Positions 40,905 through 49,043 of a DNA stretch of 64,000 bases are shown one piece after another; the stretch's first letter is position 1; every line of letters begins with the position of its first letter. The notes below the pieces were generated by a model. That model was not told where the DNA came from, did not search any database, and worked only from the letters and a program-made list of their open reading frames with translations. The translations under genes and the position numbers were made by a program. The DNA lies in contig JACQNZ010000006.1 in the NCBI GenBank assembly GCA_016202815.1, positions 1 to 64,000 of the forward strand, given 5' to 3'. Origin of the DNA: Candidatus Aenigmatarchaeota archaeon (GTDB lineage: Archaea; Aenigmatarchaeota; Aenigmatarchaeia; JACPZZ01).

Positions 40905-42431
40905 CTATTCCCACTCCATGGTTGCGGGCGGCTTGTTCGATATGTCGTACACGACCCTGTTTACCTCGGGTATTTCATTCGTTATCCGCGTCGACATCCT
41001 TTCCAGTAGTTCATAAGGCACCTTGGAAAAGTTTGCGGTCATCGCATCCTCGGACTCGATTATTCGCAAGGCGACCGCGTGTTTGTAGGATCTTGAATCC
41101 CCCTGTATTCCGACAGTCTTTACCGGCAATAATACGGCAAAAGCCATCCACACACCGGCGTACAGGCCCGCGTTTTTCATCTCTTCCTCAACTATCAGGT
41201 TGGCTGTGCGCGCTATCCTGGCTTTTTCCGGCGTAACCTCGCCCAATATTCTTATCGCTAAGCCGGGCCCGGGAAATACGTGCCTGCTGGTTATTTCATC
41301 CGGCAATCCAACGCTTTTAGCGATCTTCCTTACCTCGTCCTTGTACAATTCTTTAAGCGGTTCGCACAATTTCAATTTCAGGTTTTCAGGCAACCCGCCC
41401 ACGTTGTGGTGTGATTTGATGCTGGACGAATGTTTTGTCACACCGCTTTCTATGCGATCCGAATATATTGTGCCCTGTATCAAAAATTCCGCACTTTCCT
41501 CTTTCGCCATTTCAGTGAATATTTCTGCAAACAGGCTGCCTATTGCTTTTCGTTTTTCTTCCGGTTCGGTAACACCTTTCAACGAGCTGAAAAACCTTTC
41601 GCGGGCATCAACAATCCGGAGATTCATGCCGTATTTCGAGAAAATATCCTGTACGAATTCTGTTTCTCTGTGCCTCATTAAGCCCGTGTCGACATACACG
41701 GCAGTCAGGTTGCGGCCTATCGCTTTGGACGCTATCGCCGCAGCGACGGAAGAGTCAACGCCGCCGGACAGCGCTATTATCGCCTTACCGTCTCCTACGC
41801 GCATCTTTGTTTCTGCAATAAGGTTTTGCACAACATCCTCCACGCGCCAGTCCTTTTTCGCCCCGCACACTTCAAATATGAAGTTGCTGAGTATTGTGTT
41901 GCCTTTTACAGTATGCGATACTTCCGGGTGGAACTGGACGCCGTAGATCTTATCGTTCCTGTTTTCCAACGCAGCCACCGGCGCGTTGGCTGACCTGGCA
42001 GTCACTGTATAATCTTCAGGCACGTTAATAACAACATCGCGATGGTTCATCCACACGGGTTCCTGGTGTTCTAATCCCCTGAGAAGCCCGCTGTTTCCGG
42101 TCACGGAAACTTGCGTTGTCCCGTATTCGCCGAACTCGCCGGATTTGACCGTGCCGCCCTTCAGGTAAGCAATTAACTGGTGGCCGTAGCATATGCCGAG
42201 CACAGGCACGCCCATTTTCAGGATTTTTTCGTCGCATTTCGGCGAATCGTTGTCGTATACAGAAGCAGCGCCCCCGGAAAGTATCACGCCTTTCAATCCC
42301 GGTGTCTTTTTCAGGCTTTCAGCGCTTATGCCAGGCTGTACAACCGAAGAAAACACGCCGTTGTCGCGCACCCTGCGCGATATAAGATGCGAATACTGCC
42401 CGCCGAAATCAATGACAACTATTGTGTCCAT
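40905..42431 (-). CDS. guaA: GMP synthase, single-chain
   Basis: 508 residues joining a class I glutaminase (GVILSGG, LGICYGHQLIAY with the nucleophilic Cys, YGVQFHPEVSHT) and an ATP pyrophosphatase domain (IALSGGVDSSVAAA) with the C-terminal dimerisation region (HVFPGPGLAIRILGEVT, NRVVYDISNKPPATMEWE). Many archaea split these into two subunits; the fused form here is the bacterial/eukaryotic layout. It aminates XMP from guaB to GMP. It is followed by the sigma4-like gene on the same strand. Confidence 0.96.
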   Translation of the reverse strand: MDTIVVIDFGGQYSHLISRRVRDNGVFSSVVQPGISAESLKKTPGLKGVILSGGAASVYDNDSPKCDEKILKMGVPVLGICYGHQLIAYLKGGTVKSGEFGEYGTTQVSVTGNSGLLRGLEHQEPVWMNHRDVVINVPEDYTVTARSANAPVAALENRNDKIYGVQFHPEVSHTVKGNTILSNFIFEVCGAKKDWRVEDVVQNLIAETKMRVGDGKAIIALSGGVDSSVAAAIASKAIGRNLTAVYVDTGLMRHRETEFVQDIFSKYGMNLRIVDARERFFSSLKGVTEPEEKRKAIGSLFAEIFTEMAKEESAEFLIQGTIYSDRIESGVTKHSSSIKSHHNVGGLPENLKLKLCEPLKELYKDEVRKIAKSVGLPDEITSRHVFPGPGLAIRILGEVTPEKARIARTANLIVEEEMKNAGLYAGVWMAFAVLLPVKTVGIQGDSRSYKHAVALRIIESEDAMTANFSKVPYELLERMSTRITNEIPEVNRVVYDISNKPPATMEWE

Positions 42432-42465
42432 ATTTTTTTACACACTCTCATGTATTTCAGCTTTT

Positions 42466-43227
42466 CTACGTTATCCGCGCCTCGACGCAGCGCTTCCACA
42501 TCCTCGGCGCGTACGGCAAAACTTTGCGCGACGTTATGGCGGTCGCACTGCGCCCGAGTTTGTTCGCCTCCGCCAGCAACAGCCCTTTTGCAAAATCCTC
42601 TTCGCCTTCCTTGTTGATGGTGTAAAAATGTATGGAACCGCCTTTTTTCAGGCATTTGATCGCAACATCCAGGAACTCATGCGCATTCGAAGGCGACGGC
42701 ATTATGACGCGGTCGAACTTATTGCCCATATTCCTGCAAACATCGCGGACATCGCCTTTTAGCGGATAAACGAGCGCATCGACCCTGTTGAGCCGTATGT
42801 TTACCTTCATGTATTCGTAGGCGTCGCCGTTTATTTCGACTGCGTAAACTTTTGTTTCCGGCCTTTTCCCGGTGATCGCGATTGCGTAGGCGCCTATGCC
42901 GGCGAACATGACCAGCACGGTTTCGTTGTTGCGGACTACCGACGCTATTTTCTGCCTTTCCTCGCCTTCGCGCGGCGAAAAGTAAACCTTGCCCACGTCG
43001 AGCTTGTATTTCATTCCGTGTTCCGTATGCAAAGTTTCCAAATTCTTATCGCCGGCTATTATCTTCAATTGCCTGGTCCTGTGCACGCCCTCGCGTGCCG
43101 AGAGTTTTTTTGCAACCGTTTTGATGCTTTTGTTCCTCATTATTTCTTCAGCTGCAGCTTTTTCGTCGTCATCCGGCTCGATCACGGCTATATGCCCGAT
43201 GATATCATAGCTTTTCGGCATTCCCAT
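42466..43227 (-). CDS. trm5: Trm5-type tRNA (guanine37-N1) methyltransferase
   Basis: About 253 residues from the ATG at 43227; the track ORF adds 20 unlikely hydrophobic residues. KVYFSPREGEERQKIA is the Trm5/Tyw2 signature; the SAM site is VLVMFAGIGAYAIAI with the acidic VYAVEING, and the catalytic-loop equivalent is RVIMPSPSNAHEFLD, where Trm5 normally has a Pro-containing motif after Asn/Met. It lacks a separate N-terminal D1 domain, so it is the short archaeal type. m1G37 is the expected product; the wyosine branch enzyme Tyw2 is less likely. Divergent from the DUF192 gene. Confidence 0.85.
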   Translation of the reverse strand: MGMPKSYDIIGHIAVIEPDDDEKAAAEEIMRNKSIKTVAKKLSAREGVHRTRQLKIIAGDKNLETLHTEHGMKYKLDVGKVYFSPREGEERQKIASVVRNNETVLVMFAGIGAYAIAITGKRPETKVYAVEINGDAYEYMKVNIRLNRVDALVYPLKGDVRDVCRNMGNKFDRVIMPSPSNAHEFLDVAIKCLKKGGSIHFYTINKEGEEDFAKGLLLAEANKLGRSATAITSRKVLPYAPRMWKRCVEARIT

Positions 43228-43262
43228 ACCTGTATTAATCAGCAGCGGCTTATAATAGCATA

Positions 43263-43640
43263 ATGATAACCATAACCAAAAATTCAAGAAAAGTGTTCGA
43301 AGCTGAAGAAGCTGACAATTTAATAAAAAAAATAGCCGGATTGTCGTTTCGCGGCAGGCTGCCTAAAAATTGTGCCATGCTGTTTTCATTTCCCGTGGAA
43401 CACAGGTGGTCTTTCTGGATGTTTGGTATGCGTTTTCCTATAGACATTATGTTCCTGGACAGGAAAGGAAGAGTCGTTCACATAGAAAAAAATGCAAAGC
43501 CTTTTTCTTTAGACCCGTCCACGTGGAAGACGTTAAAACCGGAGAAAAAATTCATGCACGCCGTAGAGATAAACGCTGGAGAAGCGAAAAACAAAAGGAT
43601 AAAAGTCGGCGACGCATTAACTTTTACTAGCCGATCGTAA
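43263..43640 (+). CDS. DUF192 family protein
   Basis: 125 residues with the DUF192 core: AGLSFRGRLPKNCAMLFSFP, then FWMFGMRFPIDIMFLDRKGRVVHIEKNAKPF and the closing AVEINAGEAKNKRIKVGDALTF. The family is a small beta-rich fold of unknown function, widespread in archaea and bacteria. No signal peptide is present here, though many family members are secreted. Its promoter shares a 35-base divergent region with trm5. The nested palindrome array follows about 60 bases after its stop. Confidence 0.9.
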   Translation: MITITKNSRKVFEAEEADNLIKKIAGLSFRGRLPKNCAMLFSFPVEHRWSFWMFGMRFPIDIMFLDRKGRVVHIEKNAKPFSLDPSTWKTLKPEKKFMHAVEINAGEAKNKRIKVGDALTFTSRS

Positions 43641-43703
43641 TATTATATCATTGGTTTTTGAGCCAAAATAGTTTTTGGAGTTATCAAAGACCTTCGGAAA
43701 ACC

Positions 43704-43815
43704 AAAGCATACCGGAAAGCTGGAAGCATATCGTATTAACTAGAAGCATGCCGATACAGTATACGGCATGCTTCAGTTGGAACGCGATATGCTTCGGTTT
43801 ATGGCGGTATGCTTT
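43704..43815. repeat. nested array of three concentric inverted repeats
   Basis: Three 11-nt left arms, AAAGCATACCG (43704), GAAGCATATCG (43723) and GAAGCATGCCG (43743), are matched in reverse order by CGGCATGCTTC (43764), CGATATGCTTC (43785) and CGGTATGCTTT (43805). Every pair is perfect, although the arms differ, so the substitutions are compensatory. Spacing is about 20 nt. The whole could fold as one long stem with three helices and internal loops, ending 18 bases before map. Related single hairpins occur at 38082 and 40269. Confidence 0.85.
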
Positions 43816-43833
43816 TAGCTAAAGGGGTTTTGT

Positions 43834-44709
43834 ATGGACGCTAAAATATTCGATAATTACACGAAAGCGGGAAAAATATTGAAGGATATTTTTGGAGCGC
43901 TGCTGGTAAGGCCCGGCGACAAGATAGTTGACATAGCGGATACGGTGGAAAACGAAATTTTGAGGAAAGGCGGCGTGCCGGCTTTTCCTGCCAATATATC
44001 TATCAATGAAATTGCCGCTCATTACACGCCTGTGCCGAACGACGAAATAACAATCCGGGAAGGCGACCTTGTCAAAGTAGATTTGGGCGCGCACATAGGC
44101 GGTTACATCGCCGACGCCGCGGTCACGTTTTGCTCGGGGAAAAACGACATGGTCATTGCGGTTGAGAATGCCGTCAAAGCCGCTATGAAATTGATGGTGC
44201 CTGGAAAAAAAGTAAAAGATGTTTCTGAAGCCATAGAAAGCGAAATAGAATCAAAAGGCTTTCGTGCTGTTAGCAATTTAACAGGCCACAGTTTGGATAA
44301 GTTTATTTTTCACGGGCCTGTTCCGATCCCGAACGTCCGCAACAGCATAAATTATGAGTTTAAAGTCGACGACGTTTTCGCTGTCGAGCCTTTCGCTACG
44401 GACGGCGTCGGAGCTGTAAAAGACAGCGAAAGGGTTTACATATTCAGTTATCTCAAGGATCATAACACCCGTTTGCCTGAGAGCAGGCAGGTTTTAAGCC
44501 TGGCGAAAAAGGACTTTTCGTCGCTCCCGTTTTGCGAACGCTGGATAAAAGGCATAACGCCGCTAAAATTCGACCTTGGCGTAAAACAGCTCGTAGCCGC
44601 GGGCGCGTTGCAGCCGTATCCTGTGCTGCGCGAAGCCGGCCGCGGGCTGGTCGCCCAGGCCGAGCACACGGTAATTGTCAGAGACAAGCCAGTGATAACT
44701 ACCGCATAG
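43834..44709 (+). CDS. map: methionine aminopeptidase type II
   Basis: 291 residues of the archaeal/eukaryotic type II family with the inserted helical domain. Metal ligands are visible: the Asp pair in VKVDLGAHIGGYIADAAVTF, the His in GHSLDKFIFHG, the Glu in VFAVEPFATDG and the final Glu in QAEHTVIV; the substrate His is in FPANISINEIAAHYTP. It removes initiator Met from new proteins. The leader contains the nested palindrome array, which might form RNA structure at the 5' end. Confidence 0.95.
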   Translation: MDAKIFDNYTKAGKILKDIFGALLVRPGDKIVDIADTVENEILRKGGVPAFPANISINEIAAHYTPVPNDEITIREGDLVKVDLGAHIGGYIADAAVTFCSGKNDMVIAVENAVKAAMKLMVPGKKVKDVSEAIESEIESKGFRAVSNLTGHSLDKFIFHGPVPIPNVRNSINYEFKVDDVFAVEPFATDGVGAVKDSERVYIFSYLKDHNTRLPESRQVLSLAKKDFSSLPFCERWIKGITPLKFDLGVKQLVAAGALQPYPVLREAGRGLVAQAEHTVIVRDKPVITTA

Positions 44710-44751
44710 GCGTATAAATTCTTTGGAATCTTTATCAGGTTAGCGAAGCTC

Positions 44752-45315
44752 ATGCGAAACCAGATAATAATAACGGGATCCGAATGGATGAAGAAGCTTT
44801 TTGAAGGCGAGCGTGATTTCAGCAGGACAAAGATTGTGGGCGAACCCGTAGTGCTGCAGCACATCAAAGAAATTAACGATTACCTCACAATGGCAAACCT
44901 GGAAAGGGAGCCGCTGATTCTTGACCTCGCAGACATATCCGGTGTCCGCGCCCCGGAACTGTACGCTCCGCACACAAAGGCGCGTGGAATTCGCGCCCCG
45001 TATGCGGATTTTGGACGCGCGTTCCTGTCGTATTCCGACTTCGGCCCGTACAGGAACCCGAACGGGTCTGAGACAAGAAGCAACATGGTGTACGTAACAT
45101 TCGACAACGCCACAATGAATTCAGTCGTCTTGAGAGGCGCTGTTGTCAGGGGAATCAGCCTGAGGTACGCCGACCTGTCCGGTTCTGACCTCACGGGTGT
45201 CAGGGACCTTGAGACATCGCCTAACGCAGGTTTGGCAATATATCACAATATAACCGCTGACGACGCAGTCAAAAAAATAATTTCCAGAAAAATCGGGTTA
45301 GATAATCGGGTTTGA
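44752..45315 (+). CDS. pentapeptide-repeat-like protein, unknown
   Basis: 187 residues. The middle and C-terminal parts have irregular A(D/N)LxX-type repeats (YADFGRAFLSYSDFGPY, VTFDNATMNSVVLRGAVVRG, LRYADLSGSDLTGVRDLE), consistent with a short right-handed beta helix. The N-terminal 60 residues (EWMKKLFEGERDFSRTKIVG) are helical. It opens the run of HAD genes; 12 bases separate it from the first. No function is assignable. Confidence 0.6.
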   Translation: MRNQIIITGSEWMKKLFEGERDFSRTKIVGEPVVLQHIKEINDYLTMANLEREPLILDLADISGVRAPELYAPHTKARGIRAPYADFGRAFLSYSDFGPYRNPNGSETRSNMVYVTFDNATMNSVVLRGAVVRGISLRYADLSGSDLTGVRDLETSPNAGLAIYHNITADDAVKKIISRKIGLDNRV

Positions 45316-45327
45316 AAAGAGATTCGG

Positions 45328-46026
45328 ATGTCCAAACTAAACCGTTACGTGGTCTACCTGTTTGACGGAGACGGGCCTTTATTGAATTCCGCAGAACCTG
45401 CACTGGCTGCAATGAACCAGGTGCTGGAAAGTTTTGACCTGCCTCCCATGGGCGTAGATATGTGGAGGGAGAGGCAAACTTCGGATTTGAGGGGTTTTTA
45501 CGCATCACTGGGAATACCTTTGGATGCTGTGGGAGAGGCCATAAATCGTTACAGGGCGTTTTTTGGCGGCATGAAATATATGGTCACGGAACCCACCGAA
45601 GCTCTCAACGCCTTGCATGGCCTTAGGTCGAGGCGTGTGGGCGTGGTCACAAGTATGTCAAGAAAATCGTGGGACGAATATTCCAAACGGTTCGGTTATG
45701 ACGAGTTTATTGGGGTTTCTGTCACAAGAGACGACTGCGATGACGCAAAACCTTCACCGCGGCCTTTGTATCTTGCAATGGAAGTGTTGGGAATTCCCAG
45801 AAGGAAGATACGTGACCATAAGGTGCGCGGCATCATGGTCGGCGACAGTGTTGTGGATGTGCGGGCGGGCCGCGCGGCGGGCTTGGACACTGCGGCGATA
45901 GTCTATGAGGGAAGCTATAACAACCGGGAAAGGTTGCTGGCAAGTGAGCCTACGTACATAATCCCCCATATAGGAATCATAGCCGACAGGAGGGCGCTGA
46001 GCAACTTCCAGAGCAGGCACGACTAA
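45328..46026 (+). CDS. HAD-superfamily hydrolase, phosphatase-like (first of four paralogs)
   Basis: 232 residues. Motif I is FDGDGPLLNS, keeping both catalytic Asp; motif II is VVTSMSRK (Ser/Thr), motif III the Lys in DDAKPSPRPL, and motif IV GDSVVDVRAG. A helical cap follows motif I, as in phosphoglycolate phosphatase and beta-phosphoglucomutase. It is the only member of the local set with DxD in motif I. The substrate is unknown; with a kinase and nucleoside hydrolase nearby, a nucleotide or sugar phosphate is likely. Confidence 0.85.
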   Translation: MSKLNRYVVYLFDGDGPLLNSAEPALAAMNQVLESFDLPPMGVDMWRERQTSDLRGFYASLGIPLDAVGEAINRYRAFFGGMKYMVTEPTEALNALHGLRSRRVGVVTSMSRKSWDEYSKRFGYDEFIGVSVTRDDCDDAKPSPRPLYLAMEVLGIPRRKIRDHKVRGIMVGDSVVDVRAGRAAGLDTAAIVYEGSYNNRERLLASEPTYIIPHIGIIADRRALSNFQSRHD

Positions 46027-46085
46027 TAAAATAACTTGAACCCGAAAAGGCATTAATTGCAGAGAACAGATCTTATTGTGGCAAA

Positions 46086-46742
46086 ATGCAAAAGACTTGT
46101 TGCGTATTCGACATGAACGGCACGCTGCTGGACGATCTCGGTACGATGCATTCGATATTATGCGAAACGTTTGAAAGCCTCGGCAAAAAACGGCCGGCTT
46201 TGGCGGAATATCGGAGGTTTGCCGGTTACAGCGACTATTGGCCCTTGTATGAAAAGCACGGTTTCCAGAAATCGGATAAGGGACATGCGGATGAAACGTT
46301 CAGGAAAATTTTCGATGCAAAATATCCCGGATCCGTCAAACTTTTCGATGACGTCCGCGATACAATGGAAAAATTACGGGCTTCGGGTTTCGTTGTCGCA
46401 ATCGTTTCCAGCCAGGGAAGGAAAAGTGTGGAGTCAAAAATCAAAAAATGCGGGCTGGCCGGCTTAATAGATGTCGCTGTCAGCAGGGACGACGTAAAAC
46501 ACACAAAACCGTCTGCGGAACCGCTTTTGCTGGCTATCCGCAAGCTGGGAGTCCCCCCGGAGCGTGTAATCTGTGTCGGCGACCAGGCGGCGGATTTGCA
46601 AATGGCTCGCAACGCCGGCGTGTTTTCTGTGGCTGTTAGCAGGCGCGGCAGCTACGACACGCGGGAAACGCTTGCCAAGGCCAAACCGGATATAATGATA
46701 AACAAGTTAAGCAATATTTTGCGGCTATGCGGAGTGAAGTAG
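46086..46742 (+). CDS. HAD-superfamily protein with DxN motif (second paralog)
   Basis: 218 residues. Motif I reads CVFDMNGTLLDD: the second Asp, the usual acid/base residue, is Asn. The rest is intact: AIVSSQGRKS (motif II), the Lys in VKHTKPSAEPL (motif III) and CVGDQAADLQMARNAG (motif IV). It is most similar to the paralogs at 46749 and 48389, all with DMNGT. Activity may be reduced or altered, or the Asn may be tolerated. Six bases separate it from the next gene. Confidence 0.85.
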   Translation: MQKTCCVFDMNGTLLDDLGTMHSILCETFESLGKKRPALAEYRRFAGYSDYWPLYEKHGFQKSDKGHADETFRKIFDAKYPGSVKLFDDVRDTMEKLRASGFVVAIVSSQGRKSVESKIKKCGLAGLIDVAVSRDDVKHTKPSAEPLLLAIRKLGVPPERVICVGDQAADLQMARNAGVFSVAVSRRGSYDTRETLAKAKPDIMINKLSNILRLCGVK

Positions 46743-46748
46743 CTTTTT

Positions 46749-47414
46749 ATGTCTGGCCATGTTCCTAAAAGTATGAAAATACAGTGTTACCTTTTTGACA
46801 TGAACGGTACTGTAAGGGACGACCTGCTGGCCACTTACAGGTCAACCAACGACGTCTTGGGGGAGTTCGGGATGAAGCCTATCAGCATGCACACTTACAG
46901 GCAAACGGATGAAACGGACTTCTGGCAATTGTACCACAGCTTAGGTTTCAAAGATTCTGACAGGCCGGGAGTGGGCGAACTGTTCAAGAAATATTTTCAT
47001 GCCAGGCACGAAAGCCTGGTAAGGGCTTTTCCGGGAGTAGCCGGAACTGTTCAGGAATTGAAAAGACGCGGATGCGTGGTTGGCATCGTTTCGAACATGC
47101 GTCACGAAAGGCTGGATTATCATATTGAGGAATGCGGATTGACAGGGCTCGTCGATGTGCGGGTCGGAAAAGGCGACACAGTGGAAGACAAACCTTCACC
47201 GCAGCCCCTGCTGGAAGCTTTCAGAAGGCTCGGGATCTCGCCAGAACACGGAAGTTATACCGGAGACAAAGTGACTGACATCGAAGCAGCGCACGCGGCC
47301 AACACGGTTGCAATAGCCATAACCCACAGGGGTGCCTACCACACGGAAAAGATGTTGCGTGAGGCTGCACCGGACAGGATTATCCGCAAATTCAGCTCTT
47401 TATTGTACTTTTAA
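46749..47414 (+). CDS. HAD-superfamily protein with DxN motif (third paralog)
   Basis: 221 residues, start ATG at 46749 or 46773. Motif I is YLFDMNGTVRDDL, then GIVSNMRHERLD (motif II), the Lys in VEDKPSPQPL (motif III) and YTGDKVTDIEAAHAAN (motif IV). The cap region FWQLYHSLGFKDSDRPG matches the YWDLYRKHGF pattern of the fourth paralog, so the family diverged after local duplication. Same reading direction and tight spacing imply one transcript with neighbours. Confidence 0.85.
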   Translation: MSGHVPKSMKIQCYLFDMNGTVRDDLLATYRSTNDVLGEFGMKPISMHTYRQTDETDFWQLYHSLGFKDSDRPGVGELFKKYFHARHESLVRAFPGVAGTVQELKRRGCVVGIVSNMRHERLDYHIEECGLTGLVDVRVGKGDTVEDKPSPQPLLEAFRRLGISPEHGSYTGDKVTDIEAAHAANTVAIAITHRGAYHTEKMLREAAPDRIIRKFSSLLYF

Positions 47415-47437
47415 GTCTGATCCCATTTTAACTTTGT

Positions 47438-48343
47438 ATGAAGCATGTATCTGTCGAACTCGAAGGCATCCGGGGAGCAGGCAAGTCCACGTTGGCGCAG
47501 ATGCTTTATGAAAGAAGCGCGGACGCTGTGGTTTGCGAAAAGAGAAAAATTTATCCTTACGACCGCGCCAAAGCCCGCGTTTACACCATCCTTAACAATA
47601 TGCTGGCCACCGAGGAATGGATGAAGTTGGACGAACGTGTGAGGCGCGGAAAGGGCGCGGAAAGGATGGGTGAAATAACAGCCGAGGACGCCGCTTATCA
47701 GGCTGTTCTGGAATTTCCGGATTTGCGCAATGTTTTCCAGGCAGCGCTGGATTATTCGGCAAAATTTGCAGGAGAGCAGGCGAAAAAACAGGCGCTTATA
47801 GCGTACATGTACACAACAGACAGGGCCGAAGCCAGTGAATGGGTGCGGCAGCAGATGCAAAATCATGACGTCATCTTTGACAGGTGGAGGCTTTCTGGAT
47901 GTGCTTACCAGGAAGCGCCGGGTTACGGTTGGCGGGATATCAAAAGGCTTCACGACGAACTTGGCGTGACTGTCCCGAGCGTAGAAATTGTGCTGACCTT
48001 GCCTCTGGAGGAGATAAACAGCAGGCGATATTTCAGGTTGATGGAAGGAACGAGAAGTACCGGCGCAATGGTCGGACGGGCCGAGGCGAACCTGGCAGAA
48101 GAAAGAAGGCGGATGGCGGTGTTCCTGGAAATGGCGCAGGAATTGGATGACACAGGAATCTTTGTTGTTGAAAACATGGGTGTAGGCGTAAGAGGAATAA
48201 GAAAGCAGGTGGAACAGGCCCTGCCGGCGTACCGGGTTGTCGAAAGAATTGTAAGGGACGCAGGCTTCGCATTGAAGGACAGTTCAACCGAAAATTGGGA
48301 AGATCCTGAAACCTTGGAAAGGATCCGGGCTGCCCAGATGTGA
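47438..48343 (+). CDS. thymidylate kinase-like P-loop protein
   Basis: 301 residues. Walker A EGIRGAGKSTLAQ opens the protein; FDRWRLSGCAYQEAPGYGW corresponds to the dTMP kinase DR(Y/W)xxSxxAYQ motif, and LTLPLEEINSRRYFRL to the lid-side region. It is about 90 residues longer than normal Tmk, with an insert after the P-loop (residues 35-110) rich in basic and acidic residues. Nucleoside monophosphate kinase activity is likely; the base cannot be named. It sits between the third and fourth HAD genes. Confidence 0.75.
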   Translation: MKHVSVELEGIRGAGKSTLAQMLYERSADAVVCEKRKIYPYDRAKARVYTILNNMLATEEWMKLDERVRRGKGAERMGEITAEDAAYQAVLEFPDLRNVFQAALDYSAKFAGEQAKKQALIAYMYTTDRAEASEWVRQQMQNHDVIFDRWRLSGCAYQEAPGYGWRDIKRLHDELGVTVPSVEIVLTLPLEEINSRRYFRLMEGTRSTGAMVGRAEANLAEERRRMAVFLEMAQELDDTGIFVVENMGVGVRGIRKQVEQALPAYRVVERIVRDAGFALKDSSTENWEDPETLERIRAAQM

Positions 48344-48388
48344 TTTAATCGTTCCGCGCATCAAATTTTCGGGATCTATGGTGGCTTC

Positions 48389-49042
48389 ATGATAGACAAA
48401 TGCGTCTTATTGGACATGAATGGGACTATAAGGAACGATCTGCATGTGGTTTACCGTTCAATGTCCGAAGTGTTCGAACGTTTTGGGAAACGCCCTCCCG
48501 CACTGGATGAATATCGGAGGACGCACAATGTGCATTATTGGGACCTGTACCGGAAGCATGGATTTTTGGATTCGGAGAAACCGGCTGCTGATGCCATTTT
48601 CAGCGACCTTTTCTTCAGAAAGTACGCGCATTTGGCAAGGCCTTTTCCGGACGCTGTGGGCACGGTATTGGAAATATCCGCACGCGGAATTCCTGTGGGC
48701 ATAGTGTCCAATCTGGAAAGAAATGTGCTTGGCATGTACATGGAACAATATGGATTGTCCGGGTTTGTTTCTGTCAGCGTTTGCAGGGAAGACGTGGGCG
48801 AAGTAAAGCCGTCGCCTGCTTCCATACTCTTCGCGTTTGAAAAACTGGGCATACCGCCCGAACACGGAAGTTATACCGGAGACCAGTCGCAGGATGTAAT
48901 TGCCGCACACGCAGCTCGTACTACAGCGATAGCCGTTAGCAGGCGCGGCAGCTATCACACGAGAAGAATGCTGGAAGAAGCGAAACCCGACATAATTATC
49001 ACGAGGTTGAGCGACCTTCTGCTCGTGGACCGGAGCGCGTAA
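48389..49042 (+). CDS. HAD-superfamily protein with DxN motif (fourth paralog)
   Basis: 217 residues. Motif I VLLDMNGTIRNDL again has Asn for the second Asp; GIVSNLERN, the Lys in VGEVKPSPASI and YTGDQSQDVIAAHAA provide motifs II to IV. The segment EHGSYTGD is shared word for word with the third paralog, supporting recent duplication. It converges on the nucleoside hydrolase gene with a one-base gap between the two stops. Confidence 0.85.
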   Translation: MIDKCVLLDMNGTIRNDLHVVYRSMSEVFERFGKRPPALDEYRRTHNVHYWDLYRKHGFLDSEKPAADAIFSDLFFRKYAHLARPFPDAVGTVLEISARGIPVGIVSNLERNVLGMYMEQYGLSGFVSVSVCREDVGEVKPSPASILFAFEKLGIPPEHGSYTGDQSQDVIAAHAARTTAIAVSRRGSYHTRRMLEEAKPDIIITRLSDLLLVDRSA

Positions 49043-49043
49043 T

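Noticed and set aside
43704-43815. CRISPR array
   Set aside because: Units are only 11 nt, occur in both orientations symmetrically and are spaced by about 8-10 nt; no cas genes are near.
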